A DNA stretch of 5,810 bases, taken from positions 1 through 5,810 of the forward strand of contig JBAZPI010000052.1 of NCBI GenBank assembly GCA_041648305.1, written 5' to 3'. Source of the stretch: JABILX01 sp041648305 (GTDB lineage Bacteria > Patescibacteriota > Gracilibacteria > UBA1369 > LOWO2-01-FULL-3). This document shows, one piece after another, positions 1-5,533 of this stretch. Below the pieces are notes generated by a model that was not told the DNA's origin, searched no databases, and saw only the letters and a program-made list of their open reading frames with translations. How positions within the stretch are numbered: position 1 is the stretch's first letter; each line of letters opens with the position of its first letter. Both the position numbers and the translations under genes were made by a program.

Positions 1-47
1 TGCATTGATTCTTTCATCACTTTTTTGCATTCGTCACTCAAAACGCT

Positions 48-68
48 GGCTTTTCGTACCGAAAAGCC
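48..68. repeat. Perfect 9-bp inverted repeat with 3-bp centre
   Basis: GGCTTTTCG (48-56) and CGAAAAGCC (60-68) are exact reverse complements around TAC. As RNA this is a strong hairpin with a tight triloop. Neither side has a good T-tract: the + side continues TCCTAATC and the - side AGCGTTTTG. It is therefore not a convincing intrinsic terminator. It could be the end of an upstream transcript or an operator for a protein dimer. Confidence 0.6.
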
Positions 69-137
69 TCCTAATCAACGAAATCTCTTCTCAAATCGAC
101 AACTGAAAAAACTCGTGCCTTTTTAGTAAAACGGGGG

Positions 138-167
138 TTGACACGGCTCGTTCGTTGTGGTTAAATA
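138..167 (+). promoter_or_regulatory. Sigma70-type promoter of the glycosyltransferase gene
   Basis: A consensus -35 TTGACA lies at 138-143. The -10 is TTAAAT (161-166) with a 17-bp spacer, or TAAATA (162-167) with 18 bp. Transcription would start near 173, giving a leader of about 22 nt before the ATG at 195. No Shine-Dalgarno sequence is visible in that leader. The -10 and start site are covered by the inverted repeat at 164-188. Confidence 0.6.
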
Positions 168-188
168 TCACCCTACTAATGTGATATT
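164..188. promoter_or_regulatory. Operator-like inverted repeat over the promoter
   Basis: AATATCAC (164-171) and GTGATATT (181-188) are perfect 8-bp reverse complements separated by 9 bp. The element covers the -10 and the predicted start of transcription and ends 6 bp before the start codon. If transcription starts near 173, the left arm is not transcribed. That argues for a DNA operator, most simply a repressor site, rather than an mRNA hairpin. No regulator gene is visible in the window. Confidence 0.5.
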
Positions 189-194
189 GTATCT

Positions 195-1640
195 ATGCCT
201 CAAGAAGAAATTGATCAATCAGCCAAATTTGATGCTGCTATAGTCATTCCTTGCTACAGCGAAGGAGTTGAGGTAATTCATACATTGGCTTCTATTGCAC
301 GCCAAAAGGATATCGGAGATAACAGAATAGGAATTTATTTGGTCATCAATAATTCGAGGGATGCCATCCTTGAAATAGTTAGATCAAATCAAGAGACCTC
401 TGCGTTAGTTCGCCAACTTGCCGAGGAGAGAATGCCAGAAGGATTAAGTGATGATATCCGATATACAACATCAATCAATCCTAGTATGCAATGGTTTGAA
501 GGTATTGATATTTCTCCTAAACAAGCTGCTGAACAAATATTGGCAGCAAATAGATTAAAATTACACGAAATTAATCTATGGGAAGGCGAAAATGCTCCAC
601 AAAATTGCAATGTTGGGATGGCTCGAGACATAGGTACTCGCACCGCTATCCCTCATCTCAGAGACAATTCATGCTTCATTGCTCATAGAGATGCTGACAG
701 TCTTGCCCATCAGCGGAGTTTGGCGGTTCTTTTTAAGATATATAGTGATCCAAATATTTTTGCGGTGAAAGGGCAACTTACGGATTTTATTACGGTCTCG
801 GGAGTTGACTCACAAGAAGTATCAAAGATTATATGTGCACGCCACTTGCCGGGGTTTCTTCAATACATAGACAATATCCGGCAAATCATTTTAAACGCTT
901 TAATGTATCCTAAAACCCCAATAATACTACCTGCAAACCATGTAAAAGGAAAAAAAGACCCACGACAAAACAACATTATGCATGGTGCTGACATGTCATT
1001 TAGAGCCACTGTATATGAGAAAGCTCAATTCCCCAATATCCCGGGGGGTGAAGCTGCTCAGTTCTCGCATAGTCTGGTAAGAGCTGGTTATCTTGTCCAC
1101 TTTGAACCAAAACTGATCACAGCAGTCAAAGACCGTTTTTCTGACCGTGCAACAACTGGACATGGCCGTTCACTTCTCCGATACGCTGGATACGATAGGG
1201 CTCCAGCACGATTTCCAACAATATCTGTTCAAGCAGATAAGTTCACATTTGAATTTTTAGAACTGTTAGCACAATTTTTTTTTCGTAGCTATAAAAAAGG
1301 AAGGACACAGGTGTTATTTCCTAGTGTAGGTGCGCTCCGGACATTTTTAGCACGAAAGGGATTAATAAGAAGGTTTAATCTTTCGACTACTATGATTTCA
1401 GATCTTTTGGAAATACTAACCATTACACAAACTCCATCCAAATTGGCGGAAATGGTACTAAGGCTCAGTGAAACAGTTTTTAAGACAACCGTTGAGCACG
1501 CACTGAATGAACTTGATCAAGAATTGGGGGCTATGGTACTTAAAGGAAGGGATGGTGCCGCAAATCTCCAAAAACAAGTAAAAGAATGTAAAAGAGACTT
1601 CCGAGATTTTGTAAATACCATTAGAAATCTTCAAAAATAA
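195..1640 (+). CDS. GT2-like (GT-A fold) glycosyltransferase, soluble
   Basis: This 481-aa protein probably transfers a sugar from a nucleotide-activated donor in the cytoplasm; donor and acceptor cannot be told. The N-terminus has the opening strand of GT2 enzymes, IVIPCYSEG at residues 16-24, followed by a helix and a second strand ending LVINN (about 49-53). HRDADS at 164-169 holds a DXD motif (D166, D168), the usual metal and nucleotide-sugar site. HGADMSFR (263-270) and GGEAAQF (about 284-290) match the acceptor-side region, with E286 in the place of the ED-type catalytic residue. The segment between strand 2 and the DXD motif (about 55-150) is longer than in a minimal GT-A domain. The C-terminal 150 residues look helical. 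No membrane segment or signal peptide is seen, so a membrane-bound polysaccharide synthase is unlikely. It is a single-gene unit convergent with the next gene. Family assignment is fairly safe; specificity is unknown. Confidence 0.78.
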   Translation: MPQEEIDQSAKFDAAIVIPCYSEGVEVIHTLASIARQKDIGDNRIGIYLVINNSRDAILEIVRSNQETSALVRQLAEERMPEGLSDDIRYTTSINPSMQWFEGIDISPKQAAEQILAANRLKLHEINLWEGENAPQNCNVGMARDIGTRTAIPHLRDNSCFIAHRDADSLAHQRSLAVLFKIYSDPNIFAVKGQLTDFITVSGVDSQEVSKIICARHLPGFLQYIDNIRQIILNALMYPKTPIILPANHVKGKKDPRQNNIMHGADMSFRATVYEKAQFPNIPGGEAAQFSHSLVRAGYLVHFEPKLITAVKDRFSDRATTGHGRSLLRYAGYDRAPARFPTISVQADKFTFEFLELLAQFFFRSYKKGRTQVLFPSVGALRTFLARKGLIRRFNLSTTMISDLLEILTITQTPSKLAEMVLRLSETVFKTTVEHALNELDQELGAMVLKGRDGAANLQKQVKECKRDFRDFVNTIRNLQK

Positions 1641-1661
1641 ACCTTGGTTCCTCAACCCCCC

Positions 1662-2591
1662 TTACCTCTCCCTCGTCCACCTATCTATCCTTCTCCTATT
1701 CCACGCATCATATCCCCACGTAGCAACTCTTCCGCCGCCGCGCGCGTCAAAATGCATCTGATTGTTCCCGACCCCTATTCCGCCTCCTCCGCGTTTTTCC
1801 ATAATCCCATGAGCCTTTTTAAATAAACGTTCGGCCATCTCATCTTTATTCCCAAGACCGCATGCTTTTAAAGTCGGACTGCTCTCGCATTGCGCCATCA
1901 AAGCATTAAAAGTTAAATTCAACTCTGTATCAACAGCCCTCCCGGAAACATGCTGGCTTTTTCTTTTAACCCTGCCTCCGTACTCCAGATACATATCCAC
2001 ATTACGAGAAAAAGGTCTGAATCCTCCGGACACAACGATCGGAAACCCAACCGCAGTACGTATTTCTTCCATAATAGAAACTAACTCCGGATCTATGCGA
2101 GCATATCTATAAACAGGAATACCATCACTTGTTTCATAACGGAGCGGACTAACATGCTCAAGATCGTCGGGATCAATTCGCGCAAAGTCGCGCACTTTAA
2201 AATGTTGACTAACCCTTTTCCTATAATGCCCCCTCAAGTCGAGAACAGGTGAACCCTTGCCACTCACGCTATTTGAATCATAAAATTTACAATCTTCATG
2301 CATCGTTTTTAAATCTTCCGTGCTTCTAAAATCCAACCCTTTACATCCATCATATTTAACCCCACTGTACCACTTAGCAACAGGCAGATCTTTGACATCT
2401 ATACTGCCGGGCGAGGGTTCAGGCGAGGATTCAGTAGACGATTTGACAAACCTTTCAGCAGCCTCCTTGCTGGTTATCCCAGCCACGGCCACATTAGAAG
2501 AATCATCCTCTTTTTCCGAGCACGCCGCAGCAGCGCCCAACGCCAGGCACGCAACAAGTAACGGATTTTTTATGCTTTCTCCAAGTTTCAT
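1662..2591 (-). CDS. Lipoprotein with M15-family zinc peptidase domain
   Basis: A 309-aa predicted surface lipoprotein, likely a D,D- or L,D-peptidase acting on peptidoglycan stem peptides. The start is set at MKLGES (2591): a promoter at 2602-2630 fires almost on this ATG, so upstream in-frame ATGs at 2603 and 2672 would not lie on the message. Residues 10-23 are hydrophobic and end AAAC, with C24 as the probable lipidated cysteine; the lipobox is imperfect (A at -3). A low-complexity Ser/Glu/Pro linker (about 50-65) follows. From HFKVRDF (130-136) onward it resembles the Peptidase_M15_3 type (PF08291): SGGFRP (188-193), the SxHxxGxAxD signature as SQHVSGRAVD (212-221), and MHFD (279-282). 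H214, D221 and H280 are the expected zinc ligands. C83/C101 and C235/C244 could form disulfides. Specificity (carboxypeptidase or endopeptidase) cannot be read. Confidence 0.85.
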   Translation of the reverse strand: MKLGESIKNPLLVACLALGAAAACSEKEDDSSNVAVAGITSKEAAERFVKSSTESSPEPSPGSIDVKDLPVAKWYSGVKYDGCKGLDFRSTEDLKTMHEDCKFYDSNSVSGKGSPVLDLRGHYRKRVSQHFKVRDFARIDPDDLEHVSPLRYETSDGIPVYRYARIDPELVSIMEEIRTAVGFPIVVSGGFRPFSRNVDMYLEYGGRVKRKSQHVSGRAVDTELNLTFNALMAQCESSPTLKACGLGNKDEMAERLFKKAHGIMEKRGGGGIGVGNNQMHFDARGGGRVATWGYDAWNRRRIDRWTRER

Positions 2592-2601
2592 AGAGTAAGG
2601 C

Positions 2602-2630
2602 ATTAAATCACATAAAACCAGAAATGTCAA
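2602..2630 (-). promoter_or_regulatory. Promoter of the M15 lipoprotein gene (near-leaderless)
   Basis: Reading the minus strand, TTGACA (2630-2625), a 17-bp spacer and TTTAAT (2607-2602) form a good sigma70-type promoter. TGA directly before the hexamer makes it an extended -10. Ten bases separate the -10 from the ATG at 2591, so the transcript starts about 0-5 nt before the start codon. No Shine-Dalgarno site can fit. Confidence 0.7.
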
Positions 2631-2689
2631 ACGTGAAATTCTAAAAAGGCCCCGGTTGCAGTCTTTTCCCACTGAAGATTTAATGTTTT

Positions 2690-2739
2690 TTTAAGAAAAA
2701 ATTAAGAAAAAATTTAGGAAAATTTAAGTTTTATTTAAG
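2690..2739 (+). promoter_or_regulatory. Five direct repeats, 11-bp period: OmpR/PhoB-type regulator site
   Basis: Hexamers TTTAAG (2690-2695), ATTAAG (2701-2706), ATTTAG (2712-2717), TTTAAG (2723-2728) and TTTAAG (2734-2739) are each separated by exactly 5 bp. Direct half-sites with an 11-bp period are the hallmark of OmpR/PhoB-family response regulators; NTTAAG-N5-WTTAAG is the known CiaR box of streptococci. The array ends 10 bp before the -10 hexamer, as pho boxes do when they replace a -35 element. Alternatively, or in addition, the phased A-tracts make curved DNA. No response regulator is encoded in the window. Confidence 0.6.
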
Positions 2740-2746
2740 ATCAGGA

Positions 2747-2755
2747 TGTTATAAC
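2747..2755 (+). promoter_or_regulatory. Extended -10 promoter of the 158-aa gene
   Basis: TGT followed by TATAAC (2750-2755) is an extended -10. The matching -35 position (2727-2732, AGTTTT) is poor, which fits activation by a regulator bound at the direct repeats just upstream. Transcription would start near 2762, about 11 nt before the ATG at 2773. Only a weak purine stretch (AAAGAG) lies in this short leader. Confidence 0.6.
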
Positions 2756-2772
2756 TAAAAGAAAGAGACTTT

Positions 2773-3249
2773 ATGCTCAAATTTACTAACGAACAATTTA
2801 AGGAAATAAAAGAAAAAGGTGAGCAATTTTATAAATTGCTTCATGAGATCTATTGTCCCTATTTTAAGGAAAAAGTGTCCTTTGGTGCTCGAGGACTTGA
2901 GCACCTCAAGTTTAAAAGATACCAAAAAACACGCCCGGAACAGGATCAGTATATGAGATTTAAACTTTTATATCTTGCACCGGAAGTACTAAAATCATCA
3001 CACACTTTACAGGGAATACTCGAAACCAAAAAATTCGAGAGAATACGCATGCATGGTCGAACAGATACTGTCCTAAAACCGGTAAGATATTATGAATTTA
3101 TCGCGGTACTAAAAAGAAACCGAGTAAAAGTGATCGTTAAGCAAATAGACGATGGTTGCAAGTTTTTCTGGAGTATTATCCCGTTTTGGGGGATGAACGA
3201 GGAGACGATGAGTAGAATTCTCCACAACGGAGTCCCGGAAGAAGATTAA
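2773..3249 (+). CDS. Uncharacterised basic protein, possible BECR-fold nuclease
   Basis: A 158-aa cytosolic protein without signal peptide or membrane segment. It has an N-terminal charged helix (about 5-25), then GLEHLKFK (41-48), a helix with R62 and LAPEVL (68-73), HTLQGILETKKFE (77-89), and a beta-rich C-terminal half: YYEFIAVL (106-113), RVKVIVKQ (117-124), FFWSIIPFW (131-139), ending HNGVPEED. A conserved-looking His, then Arg, a helix around 'AP', then strands with Glu and Ser, recalls phage-type barnase/EndoU/colicin E5-D/RelE (BECR) toxins. H44, R62, E108 and S134 are the candidate active-site residues. I remember similar short uncharacterised proteins ending in the SIIPFW...HSGDPE style as common in CPR genomes, but cannot check this here. 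It is a single-gene unit with its own elaborate promoter and a structured RNA gene facing its 3' end. The nuclease idea is inference; the gene itself is convincing. Confidence 0.8.
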   Translation: MLKFTNEQFKEIKEKGEQFYKLLHEIYCPYFKEKVSFGARGLEHLKFKRYQKTRPEQDQYMRFKLLYLAPEVLKSSHTLQGILETKKFERIRMHGRTDTVLKPVRYYEFIAVLKRNRVKVIVKQIDDGCKFFWSIIPFWGMNEETMSRILHNGVPEED

Positions 3250-3250
3250 A

Positions 3251-3282
3251 AACAAAAAATCCACTCTAAATTCTAAGTGGAT
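3251..3282 (-). terminator. Intrinsic terminator of the minus-strand small RNA
   Basis: On the minus strand ATCCACT (3282-3276) pairs with AGTGGAT (3265-3259) across a 10-nt loop, followed by a run of T (3259-3254), then GTTT. On the + strand the same hairpin is followed by TATTGATG, so it works in one direction only. It lies 3-4 bp beyond the stop codon of the 158-aa gene but faces away from it, so it stops the RNA gene without stopping the protein's mRNA. Confidence 0.7.
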
Positions 3283-3342
3283 TATTGATGGCGCCTGGCT
3301 ACAGCTTGGAAGCCGTGAAAGGGCGAACCCTCCAAACGCCAT
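3254..3342 (-). ncRNA. Candidate structured small RNA, about 90 nt, three-way junction
   Basis: A complete minus-strand unit: promoter at 3347-3374, RNA from about 3342/3340 to about 3254, and an intrinsic terminator. The 5' end ATGGCG (3342-3337) pairs with CGCCAT (3293-3288), enclosing two hairpins. The first is GGAGGG/CCCTTT (3333-3328 with 3323-3318) with a TTCG loop and two G-T wobbles; the second is GGCT/AGCC (3314-3311 with 3300-3297) with a 10-nt loop. I checked it against tRNA, SRP RNA, tmRNA, hammerhead and twister patterns and it matches none. A reading frame from the ATG at 3342 meets no stop before the terminator, so it is not a leaderless peptide gene. Its 3' end faces the end of the 158-aa gene. 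Function unknown; an RNA antitoxin or antisense regulator is possible. Confidence 0.6.
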
Positions 3343-3346
3343 AACC

Positions 3347-3374
3347 AATATATCAAATTTCTTTTAAAAATCAA
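3347..3374 (-). promoter_or_regulatory. Promoter of the small RNA
   Basis: On the minus strand TTGATT (3374-3369), a 16-bp spacer and TATATT (3352-3347) form a promoter, strengthened by TGA just before the -10 (extended -10). The predicted start falls at 3342-3340, the first bases of the outer stem of the RNA. That coincidence supports both calls. Confidence 0.6.
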
Positions 3375-3437
3375 TATATTTACTGCAAAAAAAGCTGGAG
3401 TCGTAAATTTCGCAAATTTCCAAGATTTCGGATACAC

Positions 3438-3494
3438 GGGGCTTTATGGAGAGCTAAAGCAAAGAGACATTTAGTGGGTTTTGCCCCTTTATTT
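3438..3494 (+). terminator. Possible weak terminator for the 158-aa gene's mRNA
   Basis: GGGGC (3438-3442) can pair with GCCCC (3483-3487), enclosing a second hairpin GCTTTA/TAAAGC (3441-3446 with 3455-3460, which competes for two bases). TTTATTT follows at 3488-3494 on the + strand. If used, the upstream mRNA would carry about 240 nt of 3' UTR containing the full complement of the small RNA. The long enclosed loop makes this a weak call. Confidence 0.3.
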
Positions 3495-3779
3495 CTCCGT
3501 TCCCCCCGAAGCATCAGTGCATGTCCAAATTTTACCTTTAATTCCCCTGCATTCGCACAGAGTTACTTCTTCTTGACCCACCGTACCCTTACAGCTTTCT
3601 TCTAACTCAAATACACTGGGAAATTTAGGATCCAGACAAGCACCAGCTACTAGTCTCGAACCGGGACCGAAATAATCTTCACATAATTCTTCTTGGCTTG
3701 GTTCCTTGCCACAGGCCGTCCCCAGCAAGGTTGCAAGAGCCGCCGCGGCTCCTATGGATTTCATTTCATTAAGTTTCAT
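3489..3779 (-). CDS. Small cysteine-rich lipoprotein, unknown function
   Basis: A 96-aa protein with a lipoprotein-type leader: basic N-terminus (MKLNEMK), an Ala/Leu-rich core (about 9-20) and LGTAC with C23 as the likely lipidated residue; the lipobox is non-classical because Leu is at -4. The mature part is short, acidic and has six further cysteines (C33, C48, C63, C75, C77, C87), enough for three disulfides, which fits an exported domain held together by cystines. I do not recognise the fold. An alternative start is M6 (3764); the first Met is preferred because it gives the usual MKL opening, also seen in the M15 lipoprotein. The gene lies 42 bp behind the 112-aa gene. It may share that mRNA or use a TTTAAC -10-like box (3794-3789), which lacks a good -35. 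Confidence 0.7.
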   Translation of the reverse strand: MKLNEMKSIGAAAALATLLGTACGKEPSQEELCEDYFGPGSRLVAGACLDPKFPSVFELEESCKGTVGQEEVTLCECRGIKGKIWTCTDASGGTEK

Positions 3780-3821
3780 AAACAGGGGGTTAAAAATTAG
3801 GATTAAGATTCATAGTGATCT

Positions 3822-4160
3822 TTACATTAAATGTTGAAATGACCAATCCGCTACTATTGCGTTTGCTTGATCTCTAAAATTAAATCTGTATTTTTGTATT
3901 CTGCTGTCTGGAGCGCTGTTTTCTAGGGGAATCAGTCCCGCTGGAGGTATATTTACTCTTTCTCCGCGGGGGAATAAACAAAGAGAGCGGCCATCTTTTT
4001 TATTGGTGCGAATGATGGAAACCCCCCTGAATCTTTGTTGTACATTACCGGTTACCTCATCAATACTCCCACAAACAATGGCCCCTTTAGAAACATCACC
4101 TTCTTCTGGAAAATCATGAATTTCTACGACATCTCCTAACGCGCCAATTGTAGTGTTCAT
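3822..4160 (-). CDS. Hypothetical protein, 112 aa
   Basis: I do not recognise this protein. It has no signal peptide or membrane segment and looks mainly beta-stranded in its first 80 residues, with short alternating hydrophobic runs such as GDVVEIHDF, GAIVCGSID, RGVSIIRTN and RSLCLFPRGERVNIP. This is compatible with a small barrel (SH3- or KOW-like), but that is a guess. The C-terminal 30 residues are basic and aromatic, ending in an amphipathic stretch. Its ATG lies two bases after the TAA of the TPR-like gene, so the two are almost certainly cotranscribed and translationally linked; no Shine-Dalgarno sequence is visible. The tight spacing suggests the two proteins work together. Confidence 0.65.
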   Translation of the reverse strand: MNTTIGALGDVVEIHDFPEEGDVSKGAIVCGSIDEVTGNVQQRFRGVSIIRTNKKDGRSLCLFPRGERVNIPPAGLIPLENSAPDSRIQKYRFNFRDQANAIVADWSFQHLM

Positions 4161-4162
4161 AA

Positions 4163-5497
4163 TTAACTGTCTTTTATGAATATTGGGGGCTGTACCTGGG
4201 GAGAAAATCGTTGGCGTACGTCTAGTATACGTCTTTCGTCCGGTGTTCTCTCGGCATTTTCCAAAGCTGCGACCACTCCGTCTATGAGAGACATATCAAA
4301 CTGCGTGCGTGTCCTTACGAAATTTACTAGTTGTCGTGCGTCTCTTAGTCTTCCCGTGAAAACATACGCATAACCGAGGCTGCGTAAACAATTTATATCT
4401 CTATGAAGACCGTATTCTCCCTTTCCTTCACTTAATAAATCAATAGTTTCTCTGTAGAGCCCTAATCTGTTAGCGGCGTCTGTGATTACAGAGAGGAACC
4501 TGGAATTATTACGAAATGCTGAATGTTGAAGAAAACTCCGCATAAAATAATATGTTCTTCTGTATTCCCGGCATGCGTTGAGAGCTAGGCCTAAGTTTGT
4601 AAGTATGCCTGGAGTGGGTGTTGATGGCAGGCATAATCCTTCAGGTGTTGTAAATTCCTCCACTGCGGCGCGCGGATTACCCGTGTTATTTAATGCAGAA
4701 ATGTAATTTTGGAGCAGTAAATGGTCTTGAAAAGGGGTTTCTTTTGTATCTTCTGCTTCTTCTATTTTTTTAACAATTGCTATTGTTCGTTCGAATTGCT
4801 GTGTACGATTTAATCCGTGGGTTAAAAGTGCAAGAGTACGGTGATGCGCTGGAAAACGCACTTTACCCTTTTTGTCCGTGAGGAGGGCCACCATTGCTTC
4901 AAAATCTCCTTTTTTCTCTGCTATTTCCACCAGTGTTAAAACTGTTGGAATATGATTCGGCCATTTTGGTATATAGGGATGTTCCGGATTATCAAATGCA
5001 AGTAGTGCTCGTGCTTCATCGTATTGTTTATGTTGAAGAAGTATATCCGCAATTCCGATAAAATTGTCAGGATTTTCGCCAGCAAGAGGATCGGCATCAA
5101 TGGCTTTCAGGACTCTGTCTATGTGAACTTTGTCTGGTCCGGAAATTTTGCAAGGAGGGTTTTGCGCTACTTTTCGAACTTTTTCTCTAGTCTGTCTTGC
5201 TAAGAGAAGGAAGAATAAAGTGTCAGCATAGTTTTCCCTAAGGTATGTATCTGGATTATAACTGTCAGAGTCATCGATTACAGTAATATTACGACTATCT
5301 GATTTGTCATCTTTTTCTTTGTATTCATCGGGATTATCACCGTCTGGATTGTCAGTTATCGTGAAGGGATGACCATACAGGACGCTTCGATGGAAAGGCA
5401 TTTCCGGGGCTTGGTTTTCTTCTGGGTCTTCGAACTCTTCGAATCCGGAGTCTTCGGCGGCGAGTGAATCTAATTTTGCTGCATAAAGGTTAACCAT
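4163..5497 (-). CDS. TPR-like helical repeat protein with acidic N-terminus
   Basis: A 444-aa protein, probably a cytoplasmic scaffold. Residues 10-85 are acidic and low in complexity with repeated Asn-Pro-Asp motifs (DNPDGDNPDEY, YNPDTY), probably disordered. From about 145 to 415 it is a run of amphipathic helix pairs with TPR-style features: ILLQHKQYDEARALLAF, EIAEKKGDFEAMVALL, ALNNTGNPRAAVEEF, AANRLGLYRETIDLLSEG and YAYVFTGRLRDARQLV show the small residue, Gly-x-hydrophobic turn and A-positions of TPRs. No catalytic motif, signal peptide or membrane segment is seen. The ATG at 5497 is chosen over an upstream TTG at 5533 because the promoter at 5505-5533 would start transcription at or one base before this ATG and the TTG lies inside the -35. 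It is the first gene of a minus-strand cluster. The repeat call is by eye. Confidence 0.75.
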   Translation of the reverse strand: MVNLYAAKLDSLAAEDSGFEEFEDPEENQAPEMPFHRSVLYGHPFTITDNPDGDNPDEYKEKDDKSDSRNITVIDDSDSYNPDTYLRENYADTLFFLLLARQTREKVRKVAQNPPCKISGPDKVHIDRVLKAIDADPLAGENPDNFIGIADILLQHKQYDEARALLAFDNPEHPYIPKWPNHIPTVLTLVEIAEKKGDFEAMVALLTDKKGKVRFPAHHRTLALLTHGLNRTQQFERTIAIVKKIEEAEDTKETPFQDHLLLQNYISALNNTGNPRAAVEEFTTPEGLCLPSTPTPGILTNLGLALNACREYRRTYYFMRSFLQHSAFRNNSRFLSVITDAANRLGLYRETIDLLSEGKGEYGLHRDINCLRSLGYAYVFTGRLRDARQLVNFVRTRTQFDMSLIDGVVAALENAERTPDERRILDVRQRFSPQVQPPIFIKDS

Positions 5498-5504
5498 GGG
5501 GCGG

Positions 5505-5533
5505 ATTTTACCATGGAGGTGATTCGGGGGCAA
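5505..5533 (-). promoter_or_regulatory. Leaderless promoter of the TPR-like operon
   Basis: On the minus strand TTGCCC (5533-5528), a 17-bp spacer and TAAAAT (5510-5505) form a promoter, with TGG before the hexamer giving an extended -10. Only seven bases separate the -10 from the ATG at 5497, so transcription should begin at the start codon or one base before it. This fixes the gene start and implies leaderless translation. Confidence 0.6.

Noticed and set aside
1641..1661. Shared bidirectional terminator between the two convergent genes
   Set aside because: The only pairing is a 4-bp GGTT/AACC stem, with a partial T-run only on the minus side; too weak to call.
2592..2672. Longer N-terminus for the M15 lipoprotein (27 extra residues, or 4 from the ATG at 2603)
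   Set aside because: The extension covers the promoter itself; the mapped -35 and -10 place the transcript start after these codons, and the shorter form gives a normal lipoprotein leader.
3287..3346. tRNA or tRNA-like gene, because the outer stem is followed by ACCA-like bases on the + strand
   Set aside because: The element is only about 55 nt between stem ends, has no T-loop consensus or anticodon arm, and promoter and terminator lie on the other strand.
3109..3348. Minus-strand open frame of 79 codons overlapping the small RNA and the end of the 158-aa gene
   Set aside because: Its first part is the structured RNA, it runs through the intrinsic terminator without a stop, and the rest is antisense to a well-supported gene.
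3803..3824. AAGAT/ATCTT inverted repeat after the 112-aa gene as a terminator
   Set aside because: Only five AT-rich base pairs and no T-tract, so the cysteine-rich lipoprotein gene may well be cotranscribed.
5498..5533. TTG start at 5533 for the TPR-like protein
   Set aside because: The TTG is part of the -35 hexamer of the promoter that starts transcription at the ATG at 5497.
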